Assembly (NCBI RefSeq): GCF_003001695.1 | Contig: NZ_PVYX01000001.1 | Coordinates: 1,798,001-1,862,000 of the forward strand | DNA: 64,000 bases | Direction: 5' to 3' | DNA from: Flagellimonas meridianipacifica | GTDB taxonomy: Bacteria > Bacteroidota > Bacteroidia > Flavobacteriales > Flavobacteriaceae | Shown here: piece after piece, positions 27,315 to 35,606 of the stretch | How the letters are laid out: each line of letters starts with the position of its first letter | Numbering within the stretch: the first letter of the stretch is position 1 | Made by a program: the position numbers and the translations under genes | Notes under the pieces: generated by a model | Databases searched by the model: none | What the model saw: the letters and a program-made list of their open reading frames with translations, nothing else | Told to the model about the DNA's origin: nothing

Positions 27315-27641
27315 TAAATCCAAAGCAATTAAAAATATTCAAAACTCCGTCTAAGAAATTAACTGCGGGGAGATTTTATTAAATGAAGTCAAGAGAAAAA
27401 ACGACAATTATATTCCCTAAACCCATCATTCTAGATGGTTACTATTGCTCCAAAAAGGATTCTTATGCCAAAAGAACCTTTTGGAGACATCTTATTCAAT
27501 ATTTAGGTAAATCTTTTTTAAAACCTTGTAGCACGCTCCAGAATTGAAAATTAGTAATACCAAGGGTTAGTATTTTTCATGTTTTTTGTTGCTTCATTTT
27601 AGGTCTGAAATTGTATTTTTCTTTCAAAACCATAGGAAGGT
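27315..27641. other. Spacer upstream of fusion regulator, with a 54-codon ORF
   Basis: A frame at 27383-27547 (ATG, TGA) encodes 54 residues with no recognisable domain and weak coding character. Otherwise the stretch is AT-rich and empty. Confidence 0.35.
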
Positions 27642-28718
27642 ATGAGTTTGATAGAAATGAAGCATCTAAGATTAATAGATACAATCCACCAGGTAGGGTC
27701 GCTTAAAAACGCTGCAGAGAGATTATATCTAACACAATCCGCATTAAGCCACCAGCTCAAGGAACTTGAAAGTCGTCTAGAGACTAGGATTTTTCATCGA
27801 GTTAACAATAAGTTGGTTTTTACACCTTCTGGAAAAGCAATCAGGGATGCGGCCAAGGAGGTCCTTGAAAAGATGCAGGCTTTGGAAAATGCCATCCAAG
27901 AAACCAAGAAGGATAATCTCAAGGACTATATTCATGGATATTCCAAAGCCGAGACTGTACGATTGAACAATCAGGCCAAATCGGTCGAGCAGATACTGCA
28001 TTGGGATTCGAAATGGGACAGCGGCTCATTGATTCTTGAGGCCGGTTGTGGTGTTGGGTCACAGACCATAATCATTGCTCGGCTAAATCCCGAATCACGT
28101 TTTGTCAGTGTGGACCTTTCTTCTAGGTCGCTAAAAAAAGCACAGGAGTCTATTGACCAAAACCAAATTGAAAACGTAGCCTTTCAGCAAGCTGATATTC
28201 TCAAACTTCCCTTTGAAGATGATTATTTTGACCATATTTTCTTGTGCTTTGTACTGGAACATCTCTCCAAGCCAATGGACGCCGTTCAAGAATTGAAACG
28301 GGTGCTAAAACCCAAAGGGACCATTACCCTTATAGAAGGTGACCACGGTTCCACCTATTTCTACCCTGATAGTATAAACGCCATGAAAGCTGTCGAGGCT
28401 CAAGTAAGACTACAAAAAATGAAAGGGGGCAATCCCAATATAGGTAGGGAACTATATCCCATACTTGATAAATCTGGATTCACGGATATTGTAGTATCAC
28501 CCAGACAGGTATATGTGGATGATTCCAAACCTGAACTTGTGGAGGGATTCATTAAGAACACCTTTACGGCCATGATTGAAGGTATTTCGGATGAAGCACT
28601 TGCCCAAAAAATCATCGATAAAAAGGAGTTGGATTGCGGGATTGAAGACTTATATCGAACAGCTGATGGCGGGGGAACATTTTGTTATACTTTTTTCAAG
28701 GCACAGGCTAGTTTATAG
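27642..28718 (+). CDS. MetR/LysR-type DNA-binding domain fused to SAM-dependent methyltransferase
   Basis: One uninterrupted frame of 358 residues joins two families. Residues 1-65 are a winged helix-turn-helix of the LysR type, closest by eye to MetR (EMKHLRLIDTIHQVGSLKNA, then LTQSALSHQLKELE). Residues 66-90 look like the LysR linker helix. From about 92 (YIHGYSKAE) a complete class I methyltransferase follows. It has SAM motif I ILEAGCGVGSQT (131-142), the acidic end of strand 2 (VSVDLS), a QADILKLPF motif, FVLEHLSKP, and the ending FCYTFFKA. The usual LysR ligand-binding domain is absent, so the methyltransferase may be sensor, enzyme or both. The gene is bracketed by two rimP-leader copies. 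Confidence 0.85.
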   Translation: MSLIEMKHLRLIDTIHQVGSLKNAAERLYLTQSALSHQLKELESRLETRIFHRVNNKLVFTPSGKAIRDAAKEVLEKMQALENAIQETKKDNLKDYIHGYSKAETVRLNNQAKSVEQILHWDSKWDSGSLILEAGCGVGSQTIIIARLNPESRFVSVDLSSRSLKKAQESIDQNQIENVAFQQADILKLPFEDDYFDHIFLCFVLEHLSKPMDAVQELKRVLKPKGTITLIEGDHGSTYFYPDSINAMKAVEAQVRLQKMKGGNPNIGRELYPILDKSGFTDIVVSPRQVYVDDSKPELVEGFIKNTFTAMIEGISDEALAQKIIDKKELDCGIEDLYRTADGGGTFCYTFFKAQASL

Positions 28719-28748
28719 CTCGGTTTTCGACAAAATCCATAACGGAGA

Positions 28749-28955
28749 TTGAGCTATCTTTATTCTCGAATTTTCCATAACCGTAGTCCAGGCGATACGG
28801 TAGGTACGCAAATCACAAACCTTAGGGTAACGGTTTTTTATCTCTGGAAAAAGAAGCATAACTTCAATTTAAATGCTATTCAATTATTTAAAAACTTAGC
28901 TATAGAGAACAGTCACGAATCAACCATTACTTTAGGGCATAGTTGGAGTTTTTAG
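28749..28955 (+). pseudogene. Possible C-terminal remnant of an outer-membrane barrel gene
   Basis: The 68-codon frame has only a TTG start and no ribosome site, yet it ends in NLAIENSHESTITLGHSWSF, which looks like the last strands of a beta-barrel with terminal Phe. It may be the tail of a decayed gene within the inserted segment. Support is weak. Confidence 0.25.
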
Positions 28956-29015
28956 GATGTGTTTTTAAGTTGGACAGTCGTTTCAAAATTGGTAAACCTT
29001 CTTGCTGGAGAATAC

Positions 29016-29048
29016 TTTGGAATAAACCTAAATATTATTGTATATTTG
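29016..29048 (+). promoter_or_regulatory. Promoter of rimP-nusA-infB operon
   Basis: TTTG (29016-29019) and TATATTTG (29041-29048) are 21 bp apart, matching the Bacteroidota consensus. Transcription would start around 29055, upstream of the leader hairpin. Confidence 0.7.
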
Positions 29049-29151
29049 CACCACTGAACGGATAATGGTATTCATGAGGGGACTTCGAGTCCCCTCTTTT
29101 ATTACTTGTATTTGATTCTATGCTGAAGGAAAAAGTCACAGAATTATTGGA
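29049..29151 (+). repeat. Copy B of the rimP leader (functional copy)
   Basis: This is the counterpart of 27212-27314. It spans the transcribed leader, the hairpin and the first 10-11 codons of rimP (ATG at 29120). Confidence 0.75.
29076..29100 (+). promoter_or_regulatory. Terminator-like hairpin in rimP leader (putative attenuator)
   Basis: GAGGGGACT (29076-29084) and AGTCCCCTC (29088-29096) form a perfect nine-pair stem with a TCG loop, followed by TTTTATTA, between the promoter and the rimP start. An intrinsic terminator here would have to be read through for the operon to be expressed. Control by NusA, itself encoded in the operon, is a natural inference. Confidence 0.6.
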
Positions 29152-29581
29152 CAGGGCACTGGAAGAGCATCCTTCCTTATTCTTGATAGATTACACGGTA
29201 GGAGGTGATAATACTATCAAAGTGGTCATTGATGGTGATGAAGGAGTAAATTTGAAAGATTGCATGAATATCAGCCGTGCCATTGAGCATAACTTGGATA
29301 GGGAAGAAGAGGATTTTTCCTTGGAAGTGACCTCTGCGGGAGCCACTTCGCCACTTCAGCTACCAAGACAGTATAAGAAAAACTTGGGCAGAAAATTAAA
29401 GGTTAGGACTACCAATGGGGAGTTTGAAGGGAACCTGGCCCAAGTGACCGAAGCACACATTACCCTCGAATGGAAAGCCAGAGAGCCCAAACCTGTGGGT
29501 AAAGGAAAAGTTACGGTTCAGAAACAACAGGAGATTGTTTTTTCTGACATTGAAGAAGCGAAAGTTGTATTAAAATTTTAA
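29120..29581 (+). CDS. rimP: Ribosome maturation factor RimP
   Basis: A 153-residue protein of normal family length. The N-terminal alpha/beta domain contains LKDCMNISRAIEHNLD and the family's DFSLEVTSAGATSPL, corresponding to the conserved V-S-SPG-RPL segment of RimP. The C-terminal SH3-like domain follows (LKVRTTNGEFEGNLAQVTE). RimP helps 30S subunit assembly in the cytoplasm. It is the first gene of the rimP-nusA-infB operon, with nusA 13 bp downstream. Its expression probably depends on read-through of the leader hairpin at 29076-29100. Confidence 0.95.
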   Translation: MLKEKVTELLDRALEEHPSLFLIDYTVGGDNTIKVVIDGDEGVNLKDCMNISRAIEHNLDREEEDFSLEVTSAGATSPLQLPRQYKKNLGRKLKVRTTNGEFEGNLAQVTEAHITLEWKAREPKPVGKGKVTVQKQQEIVFSDIEEAKVVLKF

Positions 29582-29594
29582 TTGTAGTTCAAAA

Positions 29595-30827
29595 ATGGAA
29601 AACCTAGCGCTCATCGAATCCTTTTCGGAATTTAAGGACGATAAGTTTATTGATAGGGTTACCCTAATGGCAATTTTGGAAGAAGTGTTCCGAAGTGCCT
29701 TAAAGCGGAAATTTGGTTCTGATGAGAATTTCGATATCATCATCAACCCCGATAAAGGGGATTTGGAAATTTGGAGAAATCGTATTGTTGTTGAGGATGG
29801 AGCGGTTGAAGAACCCAATGAAGAGATTTCATTGAGCGAGGCAAGAAAGATTGAGCCTGATTTTGAAGTGGGGGAAGATGTGTCCGAGGAAGTAAAGTTG
29901 ATGGATTTGGGACGTCGTGCTATTTTGGCCCTTCGTCAAAATCTTATTTCCAAGATTCATGAGCACGATAACACAACTATTTACAAGCAATTCAAAGACC
30001 TTGAAGGTGAGATTTACACTGCAGAGGTACACCATATTCGCCACAAGGCCATTATTTTGTTGGATGATGAAGGGAATGAAATCATTCTTCCAAAGGAAAA
30101 GCAGATTCCTTCCGACTTTTTTAGAAAAGGGGATAATGTGCGTGGGGTGATAGAAAGTGTCGAATTAAAAGGAAACAAACCGGCTATTATCATGTCGAGA
30201 ACGTCTCCTTTGTTCTTGGAGCAATTGTTCTTCCAAGAAATTCCAGAAGTTTTTGATGGATTGATTACCATTAAAAAAGCAGTTCGTATTCCAGGTGAAA
30301 AGGCCAAGGTAGCGGTGGATTCCTATGATGATAGGATTGACCCGGTTGGTGCCTGTGTGGGTATGAAGGGTTCCAGAATCCATGGAATTGTCCGCGAATT
30401 GGGCAACGAAAACATAGATGTTATTAATTGGACCAATAATTCCCAATTGATGGTAACACGAGCTTTAAGTCCGGCAAGAGTATCTTCAGTTAAATTAAAT
30501 GACGAGAAGAAAACAGCTCAGGTCTACCTAAAGCCAGAGGAGGTTTCCAAAGCAATAGGTAGGGGAGGTCACAATATTCGATTGGCCGGGCAACTGACGG
30601 GTTATGAAATTGATGTGTTCCGTGAAGGCGTAGAGGAAGATGTGGAATTGACCGAGTTTTCTGATGAAATAGAAAGCTGGGTTATTGAAGAGTTCAAAAA
30701 GATTGGACTGGATACGGCAAGGAGTGTATTGGAACAAGATGTTGAGGATTTAATAAAACGAACTGATTTAGAAGACGAAACCGTATATGATGTAGTTCGT
30801 ATCCTCAAAGAAGAGTTTGAAGATTAA
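29595..30827 (+). CDS. nusA: Transcription termination/antitermination factor NusA
   Basis: A 410-residue protein with the standard order: N-terminal RNA-polymerase-binding domain (ALIESFSEFKDDKFIDRV), S1 domain (about 130-200), and two KH domains including DPVGACVGMKGSRI and AIGRGGHNIRLA. It ends in a short acidic tail and lacks the extra acidic repeats of E. coli NusA, as is usual outside proteobacteria. It modulates pausing and termination and is the natural candidate to act on the hairpin in its own operon leader. It sits between rimP and infB on one transcript. Confidence 0.95.
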   Translation: MENLALIESFSEFKDDKFIDRVTLMAILEEVFRSALKRKFGSDENFDIIINPDKGDLEIWRNRIVVEDGAVEEPNEEISLSEARKIEPDFEVGEDVSEEVKLMDLGRRAILALRQNLISKIHEHDNTTIYKQFKDLEGEIYTAEVHHIRHKAIILLDDEGNEIILPKEKQIPSDFFRKGDNVRGVIESVELKGNKPAIIMSRTSPLFLEQLFFQEIPEVFDGLITIKKAVRIPGEKAKVAVDSYDDRIDPVGACVGMKGSRIHGIVRELGNENIDVINWTNNSQLMVTRALSPARVSSVKLNDEKKTAQVYLKPEEVSKAIGRGGHNIRLAGQLTGYEIDVFREGVEEDVELTEFSDEIESWVIEEFKKIGLDTARSVLEQDVEDLIKRTDLEDETVYDVVRILKEEFED

Positions 30828-30870
30828 ACTAGTATATTAGCACCGAATTAAAGGGCAGGAAAAAGTATTT

Positions 30871-33576
30871 ATGGCAGGAAACCCAACAATACGACTTAAT
30901 AAAGTTCTAAGAGAACTGAACATTTCATTGGATAGAGCAGTGGACCATCTGGCTTCAAAAGGCCATGATATAGATGCGCGTCCTACCACTAAAATCAGTA
31001 ATGAGGTGTATCAGGTCTTGTTGGATGAATTCCAGACGGATAAGAGCAAAAAGGTTGCTTCGAAAGAAGTGGGGGAAGAAAAGCGAAAGGAGAAGGAAGC
31101 TCTTCGTATCCAAATGGAACAGGAACAGGAAGAACGCCGATTGGCTCGCGAGCGCAGAAATGCCGAGAGCCAGGTCATTAAGGCAAAGGCAGAACTTTCT
31201 GGACCAAAAACTGTGGGTAAGATTGATTTGGAAAGTAAACCTTCGACGCCAGAAAAGGTTGAAGAAGTCACACCGGTGGAAGAGACCAAGCCGGAAGTGG
31301 AAACTGTTCCAGAGCGGCAAGAGCCTGTAGCTAAAGAAGAGGCTCCAAAAAAAGAGCCTAAGGTTGAGGAAAAGCCCCAGGAGGAAGAAACCCCGGCTGA
31401 ACCGGAAACCATCCAAACACAATACAAAAAGCTTTCTGGACCTAAAATAACTGGCGATAAAATTGATTTATCAAAGTTTGAAAGGCCTAAAAAGAAAAAA
31501 GAAGAGAGCAAAGACAATGCTTCCGCTGGAAATTCGGCTACGGACCGAAAAAAGCGAAGAAAGCGTATTGTCAGCAAAACAGGTCCTCAACCCGGAAACC
31601 GCAATGGAAATCGTGGTAATAATGGACAAAATAGAAGGGGAGGACAAAGAAGTACCGCTCCAAAGGTAGAGCCTACCGAAGAAGAAGTACAAAAGCAGGT
31701 TCGCGAGACCCTTGAAAAGTTGCAGGGAAAGACCAGCAAAGGAAAAGGAGCCAAATACCGAAGGGAGAAAAGAGATCAGCATAGGCAACAGACTGAAAAG
31801 GACCTCGAGCAACAAGAACTTGAGAGCAAAATCCTCAAGGTTACGGAGTTCGTTACCGTAAATGAAGTGGCCACAATGATGAATGTGTCAACAACTGATA
31901 TTATTTCGGCATGTATGTCTTTGGGAATCATGATGACCATGAACCAAAGGTTGGATGCTGAAACACTTTCTATTGTTGCTGATGAGTTCGGATACCAAGT
32001 TGAATTCGTTACTGCAGAAATAGAGGAGTCCATTGAGGAAGTGGAGGATGCTCCAGAAGACTTGAAACCAAGGGCGCCTATTGTAACTGTAATGGGTCAC
32101 GTAGACCACGGTAAAACGTCTTTGTTGGACTACATTCGAGAAGAAAATGTAATCGCCGGAGAAAGTGGTGGAATTACCCAACATATCGGGGCCTATGGGG
32201 TTACCTTGGAAGACGGTCAGAAAATCACATTTTTGGATACTCCAGGACACGAAGCCTTTACGGCGATGCGTGCACGTGGGGCGCAGGTAACAGATATTGC
32301 TATAATCGTGGTTGCTGCGGATGATGATATAATGCCTCAGACTAAGGAAGCCATAAGTCACGCACAGGCCGCAGGTGTTCCGATTGTATTTGCCATTAAT
32401 AAGATAGATAAACCCACAGCCAATCCAGATAAGATTAAGGAAGGCTTAGCGTCTATGAATCTTTTGGTTGAAGATTGGGGAGGAAAAATACAGTCTCACG
32501 ATATTTCTGCAAAAACAGGACAAGGGGTGAATGAACTCCTAGAAAAGGTATTATTGGAAGCAGAACTATTGGAACTTAAAGCAAATCCTGATAAACTAGC
32601 TTCAGGTACCGTAGTGGAAGCTTTCCTGGATAAAGGTAGAGGATATGTATCCACGGTATTGGTGCAAGCAGGAACCATCGAAATTGGAGATTATGTCTTG
32701 GCTGGTACGTGTAGCGGAAAGGTAAAGGCCATGCAGGATGAGCGTGGAAAAAATATCAAAAAGGTAGGTCCTGCTACTCCGGTATCCATTTTGGGTCTGG
32801 ATGGGGCGCCTCAAGCGGGTGATAGGTTCAATGTACTGGATGATGAGCGCGAGGCCAAGCAAATAGCTGCCAAACGTTCGCAATTGCAACGAGAGCAATC
32901 CGTTCGTACACAACGTCATATTACCTTGGATGAAATTGGACGTAGAATCGCATTGGGCGACTTTAAAGAATTGAACATTATCCTTAAAGGTGATGTGGAT
33001 GGTTCTGTTGAGGCGTTAACAGATTCATTCCAGAAGTTGTCCACTGATGAAATTCAAGTGAATATTATCCATAAGGCCGTAGGGGCCATTACCGAATCCG
33101 ACGTTCTTCTGGCCAGTGCGTCAGATGCAATCATCATTGGATTTAACGTAAGACCTATGGGTAATGCGCGAGCCGTTGCGGACCGTGAGGAAATTGACAT
33201 CCGTATGTATTCCATCATTTATGATGCAATCAATGATTTGAAGGATGCAATGGAAGGTATGCTATCCCCTGAAATCAAGGAAGAGATTACGGGTAACGCT
33301 GAAATTCGCGAAACCTTCAAGATTTCCAAGATTGGAACTATTGCAGGATGTATGGTGACCAGTGGAAAGATTTTCAGAAATTCCCAAATTCGATTGATAC
33401 GGGATGGGGTAGTAATTCTTACTGGAGAACTGGCATCTTTAAAACGATTCAAAGACGATGTGAAAGAAGTCTCGAAAGGATATGATTGTGGACTTCAAAT
33501 CAAGAATTATAATGATATAAAGGAAGGGGATATAGTAGAAGCCTTCCAAGAGGTAGCAGTCAAGAAAACACTGTAA
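30871..33576 (+). CDS. infB: Translation initiation factor IF-2
   Basis: The 901-residue protein has an N-terminal IF2 helical region ([20 protein letters not shown]), then a long charged linker rich in Glu, Lys and Pro (about 60-300), and the GTPase core. The nucleotide motifs are [10 protein letters not shown] (G1), DTPGHEAF (G3) and NKIDKP (G4), followed by the beta-barrel and C-terminal domains that bind initiator tRNA. It delivers fMet-tRNA to the 30S subunit. It is the last gene of the operon, 43 bp after nusA and followed at once by a terminator. Confidence 0.97.
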   Translation: MAGNPTIRLNKVLRELNISLDRAVDHLASKGHDIDARPTTKISNEVYQVLLDEFQTDKSKKVASKEVGEEKRKEKEALRIQMEQEQEERRLARERRNAESQVIKAKAELSGPKTVGKIDLESKPSTPEKVEEVTPVEETKPEVETVPERQEPVAKEEAPKKEPKVEEKPQEEETPAEPETIQTQYKKLSGPKITGDKIDLSKFERPKKKKEESKDNASAGNSATDRKKRRKRIVSKTGPQPGNRNGNRGNNGQNRRGGQRSTAPKVEPTEEEVQKQVRETLEKLQGKTSKGKGAKYRREKRDQHRQQTEKDLEQQELESKILKVTEFVTVNEVATMMNVSTTDIISACMSLGIMMTMNQRLDAETLSIVADEFGYQVEFVTAEIEESIEEVEDAPEDLKPRAPIVTVMGHVDHGKTSLLDYIREENVIAGESGGITQHIGAYGVTLEDGQKITFLDTPGHEAFTAMRARGAQVTDIAIIVVAADDDIMPQTKEAISHAQAAGVPIVFAINKIDKPTANPDKIKEGLASMNLLVEDWGGKIQSHDISAKTGQGVNELLEKVLLEAELLELKANPDKLASGTVVEAFLDKGRGYVSTVLVQAGTIEIGDYVLAGTCSGKVKAMQDERGKNIKKVGPATPVSILGLDGAPQAGDRFNVLDDEREAKQIAAKRSQLQREQSVRTQRHITLDEIGRRIALGDFKELNIILKGDVDGSVEALTDSFQKLSTDEIQVNIIHKAVGAITESDVLLASASDAIIIGFNVRPMGNARAVADREEIDIRMYSIIYDAINDLKDAMEGMLSPEIKEEITGNAEIRETFKISKIGTIAGCMVTSGKIFRNSQIRLIRDGVVILTGELASLKRFKDDVKEVSKGYDCGLQIKNYNDIKEGDIVEAFQEVAVKKTL

Positions 33577-33583
33577 AAAAGAA

Positions 33584-33607
33584 AATCCGCGAAAGCGGGT
33601 TTTTTTA
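33584..33607 (+). terminator. Bidirectional terminator after infB
   Basis: AATCCGC and GCGGGTT pair around a GAAA tetraloop and run into TTTTTTT. On the other strand the hairpin is followed by TTTTCTTTTTT, so it can also end the convergent SPOR gene. Confidence 0.85.
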
Positions 33608-33979
33608 TTTTCTATCCTTTTTTTCTGGCTTTAACAGCATAGCATCAGGATACTTTTTTCGTACCTCCAAATATTTGCGTTCTGCTTCCAATTGAGTTCG
33701 AAACTTACCCAAACGTACCCGATATGTAGGGGATTCAAATTCTATTTTAGAGTACCAATCCGGGAAATCTTGTTCCACCTGTGTCTTCAGATTTTGAGCT
33801 TTCTGATAGCTCCCAAAACCCACTTGAATTTGGTAAAATTCCGCCTTTGAATTGACGTTTGCATACATTTTTAACAACTCATCAATTTTAGGGTCTTGTT
33901 CAATAGTGATACTACCATTTTGGGCGCAAACACTAGCACTGAAAACCGTTACAATCCCTAAAAACACTAGACTTTTCAT
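33605..33979 (-). CDS. Secreted SPOR-domain protein
   Basis: A 124-residue protein with a signal peptide (MKSLVFLGIVTVFSASVCAQ) and one SPOR domain in the C-terminal two thirds (FYQIQVGFGSYQKAQNLK, then YRVRLGKFRTQLEAERKY). SPOR domains bind denuded glycan strands of peptidoglycan at division sites. With nothing else attached, this is probably a small periplasmic peptidoglycan-binding protein. It is convergent with infB and shares its terminator. Such a gene between infB and the respiratory operon is familiar in flavobacteria, though I cannot verify that here. Confidence 0.85.
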   Translation of the reverse strand: MKSLVFLGIVTVFSASVCAQNGSITIEQDPKIDELLKMYANVNSKAEFYQIQVGFGSYQKAQNLKTQVEQDFPDWYSKIEFESPTYRVRLGKFRTQLEAERKYLEVRKKYPDAMLLKPEKKDRK

Positions 33980-34096
33980 AAGAAGGAGTTTTAATAAAAT
34001 TTAGCGTGCACACAAATGTAAATTTTTAATAATTAAACAAGTAGCGACCTTATTATTTAGAATAATTATAAATTATGGTTTATAAATCCCTTAACA

Positions 34097-34127
34097 TTTC
34101 AAAAAATCGCGCTATGTCTTACTTTTG
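34097..34127 (+). promoter_or_regulatory. Promoter of the act/cox operon
   Basis: TACTTTTG (34120-34127) matches the -7 consensus; TTTC (34097-34100), 19 bp upstream, is a near match to TTTG. The leader to the ATG at 34217 is about 83 nt. Confidence 0.55.
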
Positions 34128-34216
34128 TGTCCAATTTTTAATACGGAGAAACTCTCTCTTTATTGCTGTAAAGTAGAAAAAACCGTACCAAAAATTTCGA
34201 CAGAAATTACGCAAGT

Positions 34217-35578
34217 ATGAAAAAGGTTTTATACCGCCAACTATTAGTAAAAGCTTTAGGTCTTTCTTTCCTACTTTTTTCAACTTCATTTTATGCACAA
34301 GAGGAAACTGCGGCAGAAGAAACTGCTGTAGAGGAATCCAGTGCTGCTGGAGGTGATGCCGCCAAAGGAAAACAACTGTTCAATCAGAATTGTGCAGCTT
34401 GTCATGCTTTGAATCGAAAAATGACAGGGCCTGCATTAGCAAATGTGGAAACAAGGCTGTACGAAGATGAGGGATTGGACAAGGAATGGTTGTATGCATG
34501 GATCAAGAACAGTGCTGGAATGATTGCTTCTGGTGATGCTTATGCCAACAAGATATATGCAGAGTACAATCAAGCGGCTATGACCGCATTCCCAACCCTA
34601 AGCAATCAAGATATTGATGATATTTTGGCATATACCGCCGCGCCACCACCTGAGCCGGTAGTTGCTACTGTAGCTTCCGCCGATGGTGAAGGTGGAGGAG
34701 CCTCTGGTGGAATTTCGAATGAAATTATCCTTGGTGCTCTTGCCTTAGTTTTTGGTCTTTTGGTCATCATGTTGATTTTGGTCAACAATACCTTGCGACG
34801 CATTGCAGAGGCCAATGGTGTTGTATTGGAGAAGGCTAAAGCCGAAAAAAGGTTGCCGCTGTGGAAAGCCTTTGCACAAAATCAATTTTTAGTTTTGGTG
34901 AGTGCCATCTTTTTACTTTTGGCCAGTGCTTATTTTGCATATGGCTGGATGATGCAAGTTGGGGTGGACCAAGGGTATGCGCCGATTCAGCCAATACATT
35001 ATTCACACAAAATACATGCGGGTGACAATAAGATAGAATGTAAATACTGTCACTCCTCGGCCAGAGTATCCAAGCATTCCGGAATTCCTTCTTTGAATGT
35101 TTGTATGAACTGTCACAAATCCATTTATGAGTATACCGGAAATCCGGAAGGGCCAAGTGATGAAGATTTGGCAAATGGCTACACCAACGAATTTTACACC
35201 GCTGAAATCAAGAAACTGTACAAAGCAGTAGGATGGGATGAGGAAAACCAACGTTACACAGGTGAATCCCAACCTGTGGAATGGGTGAGAATCCATAACC
35301 TTCCTGATTTTGCTTACTTCAACCACTCTCAACACGTTTCAGTTGCTGGCATTGAGTGCCAGACCTGTCATGGTCCCGTGGAGGAAATGGAAATTATGTA
35401 CCAATATTCGCCACTTACCATGGGCTGGTGTATAAACTGTCATAGGGAAACCAATGTGAAAGTTGAGGGCAATGAATATTACGAAGCTATCCACGCCGAG
35501 CTTTCCAAAAAGTATGGTGTAGAGGAATTGACTGCCGCTATGATGGGTGGTCTGGAATGTGGAAAGTGTCACTATTAA
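34217..35578 (+). CDS. actA: Alternative Complex III subunit ActA with extra N-terminal cytochrome c domain
   Basis: A 453-residue protein with six haem-binding CXXCH sites. After the signal peptide, residues about 45-145 form a class I cytochrome c domain (CAACH at 59-63). Two membrane helices follow (GALALVFGLLVIMLILV and FLVLVSAIFLLLASAYF), and then the typical ActA pentahaem domain with CKYCH, CMNCH, CQTCH, CINCH and CGKCH. ActA alone is usually pentahaem, so this is a fusion with a monohaem cytochrome. It takes electrons from the ActB/ActC core and passes them to the oxidase on the periplasmic side. It is the first gene of the operon. Confidence 0.9.
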   Translation: MKKVLYRQLLVKALGLSFLLFSTSFYAQEETAAEETAVEESSAAGGDAAKGKQLFNQNCAACHALNRKMTGPALANVETRLYEDEGLDKEWLYAWIKNSAGMIASGDAYANKIYAEYNQAAMTAFPTLSNQDIDDILAYTAAPPPEPVVATVASADGEGGGASGGISNEIILGALALVFGLLVIMLILVNNTLRRIAEANGVVLEKAKAEKRLPLWKAFAQNQFLVLVSAIFLLLASAYFAYGWMMQVGVDQGYAPIQPIHYSHKIHAGDNKIECKYCHSSARVSKHSGIPSLNVCMNCHKSIYEYTGNPEGPSDEDLANGYTNEFYTAEIKKLYKAVGWDEENQRYTGESQPVEWVRIHNLPDFAYFNHSQHVSVAGIECQTCHGPVEEMEIMYQYSPLTMGWCINCHRETNVKVEGNEYYEAIHAELSKKYGVEELTAAMMGGLECGKCHY

Positions 35579-35606
35579 AAAAGAAGATAAATCTCAGAGA
35601 TATCGT

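Larger units (their letters stand above)
28956..29119. other. rimP promoter and leader region
   Basis: It contains the promoter (29016-29048), leader copy B (29049-29151) and its hairpin (29076-29100). No other element is seen. Confidence 0.6.

Noticed and set aside
27383..27547. 54-residue ORF upstream of the fusion gene
   Set aside because: No signal, domain or ribosome site; kept only as a remark on the spacer.
27239..29100. Repeated hairpins as a CRISPR-like or transposon terminal repeat
   Set aside because: Only two copies about 1.8 kb apart, no spacers of regular length, and the homology extends into the rimP start codon, so it is a leader duplication.
30955..31815. Several long frames opposite or out of frame with infB
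   Set aside because: They come from the charged, low-complexity linker of IF-2 and have no independent support.
35547..35606. Longer start for actB
   Set aside because: It overlaps the end of actA and places 20 irrelevant residues before the Tat-type N-terminal region; the ATG at 35607 is better.
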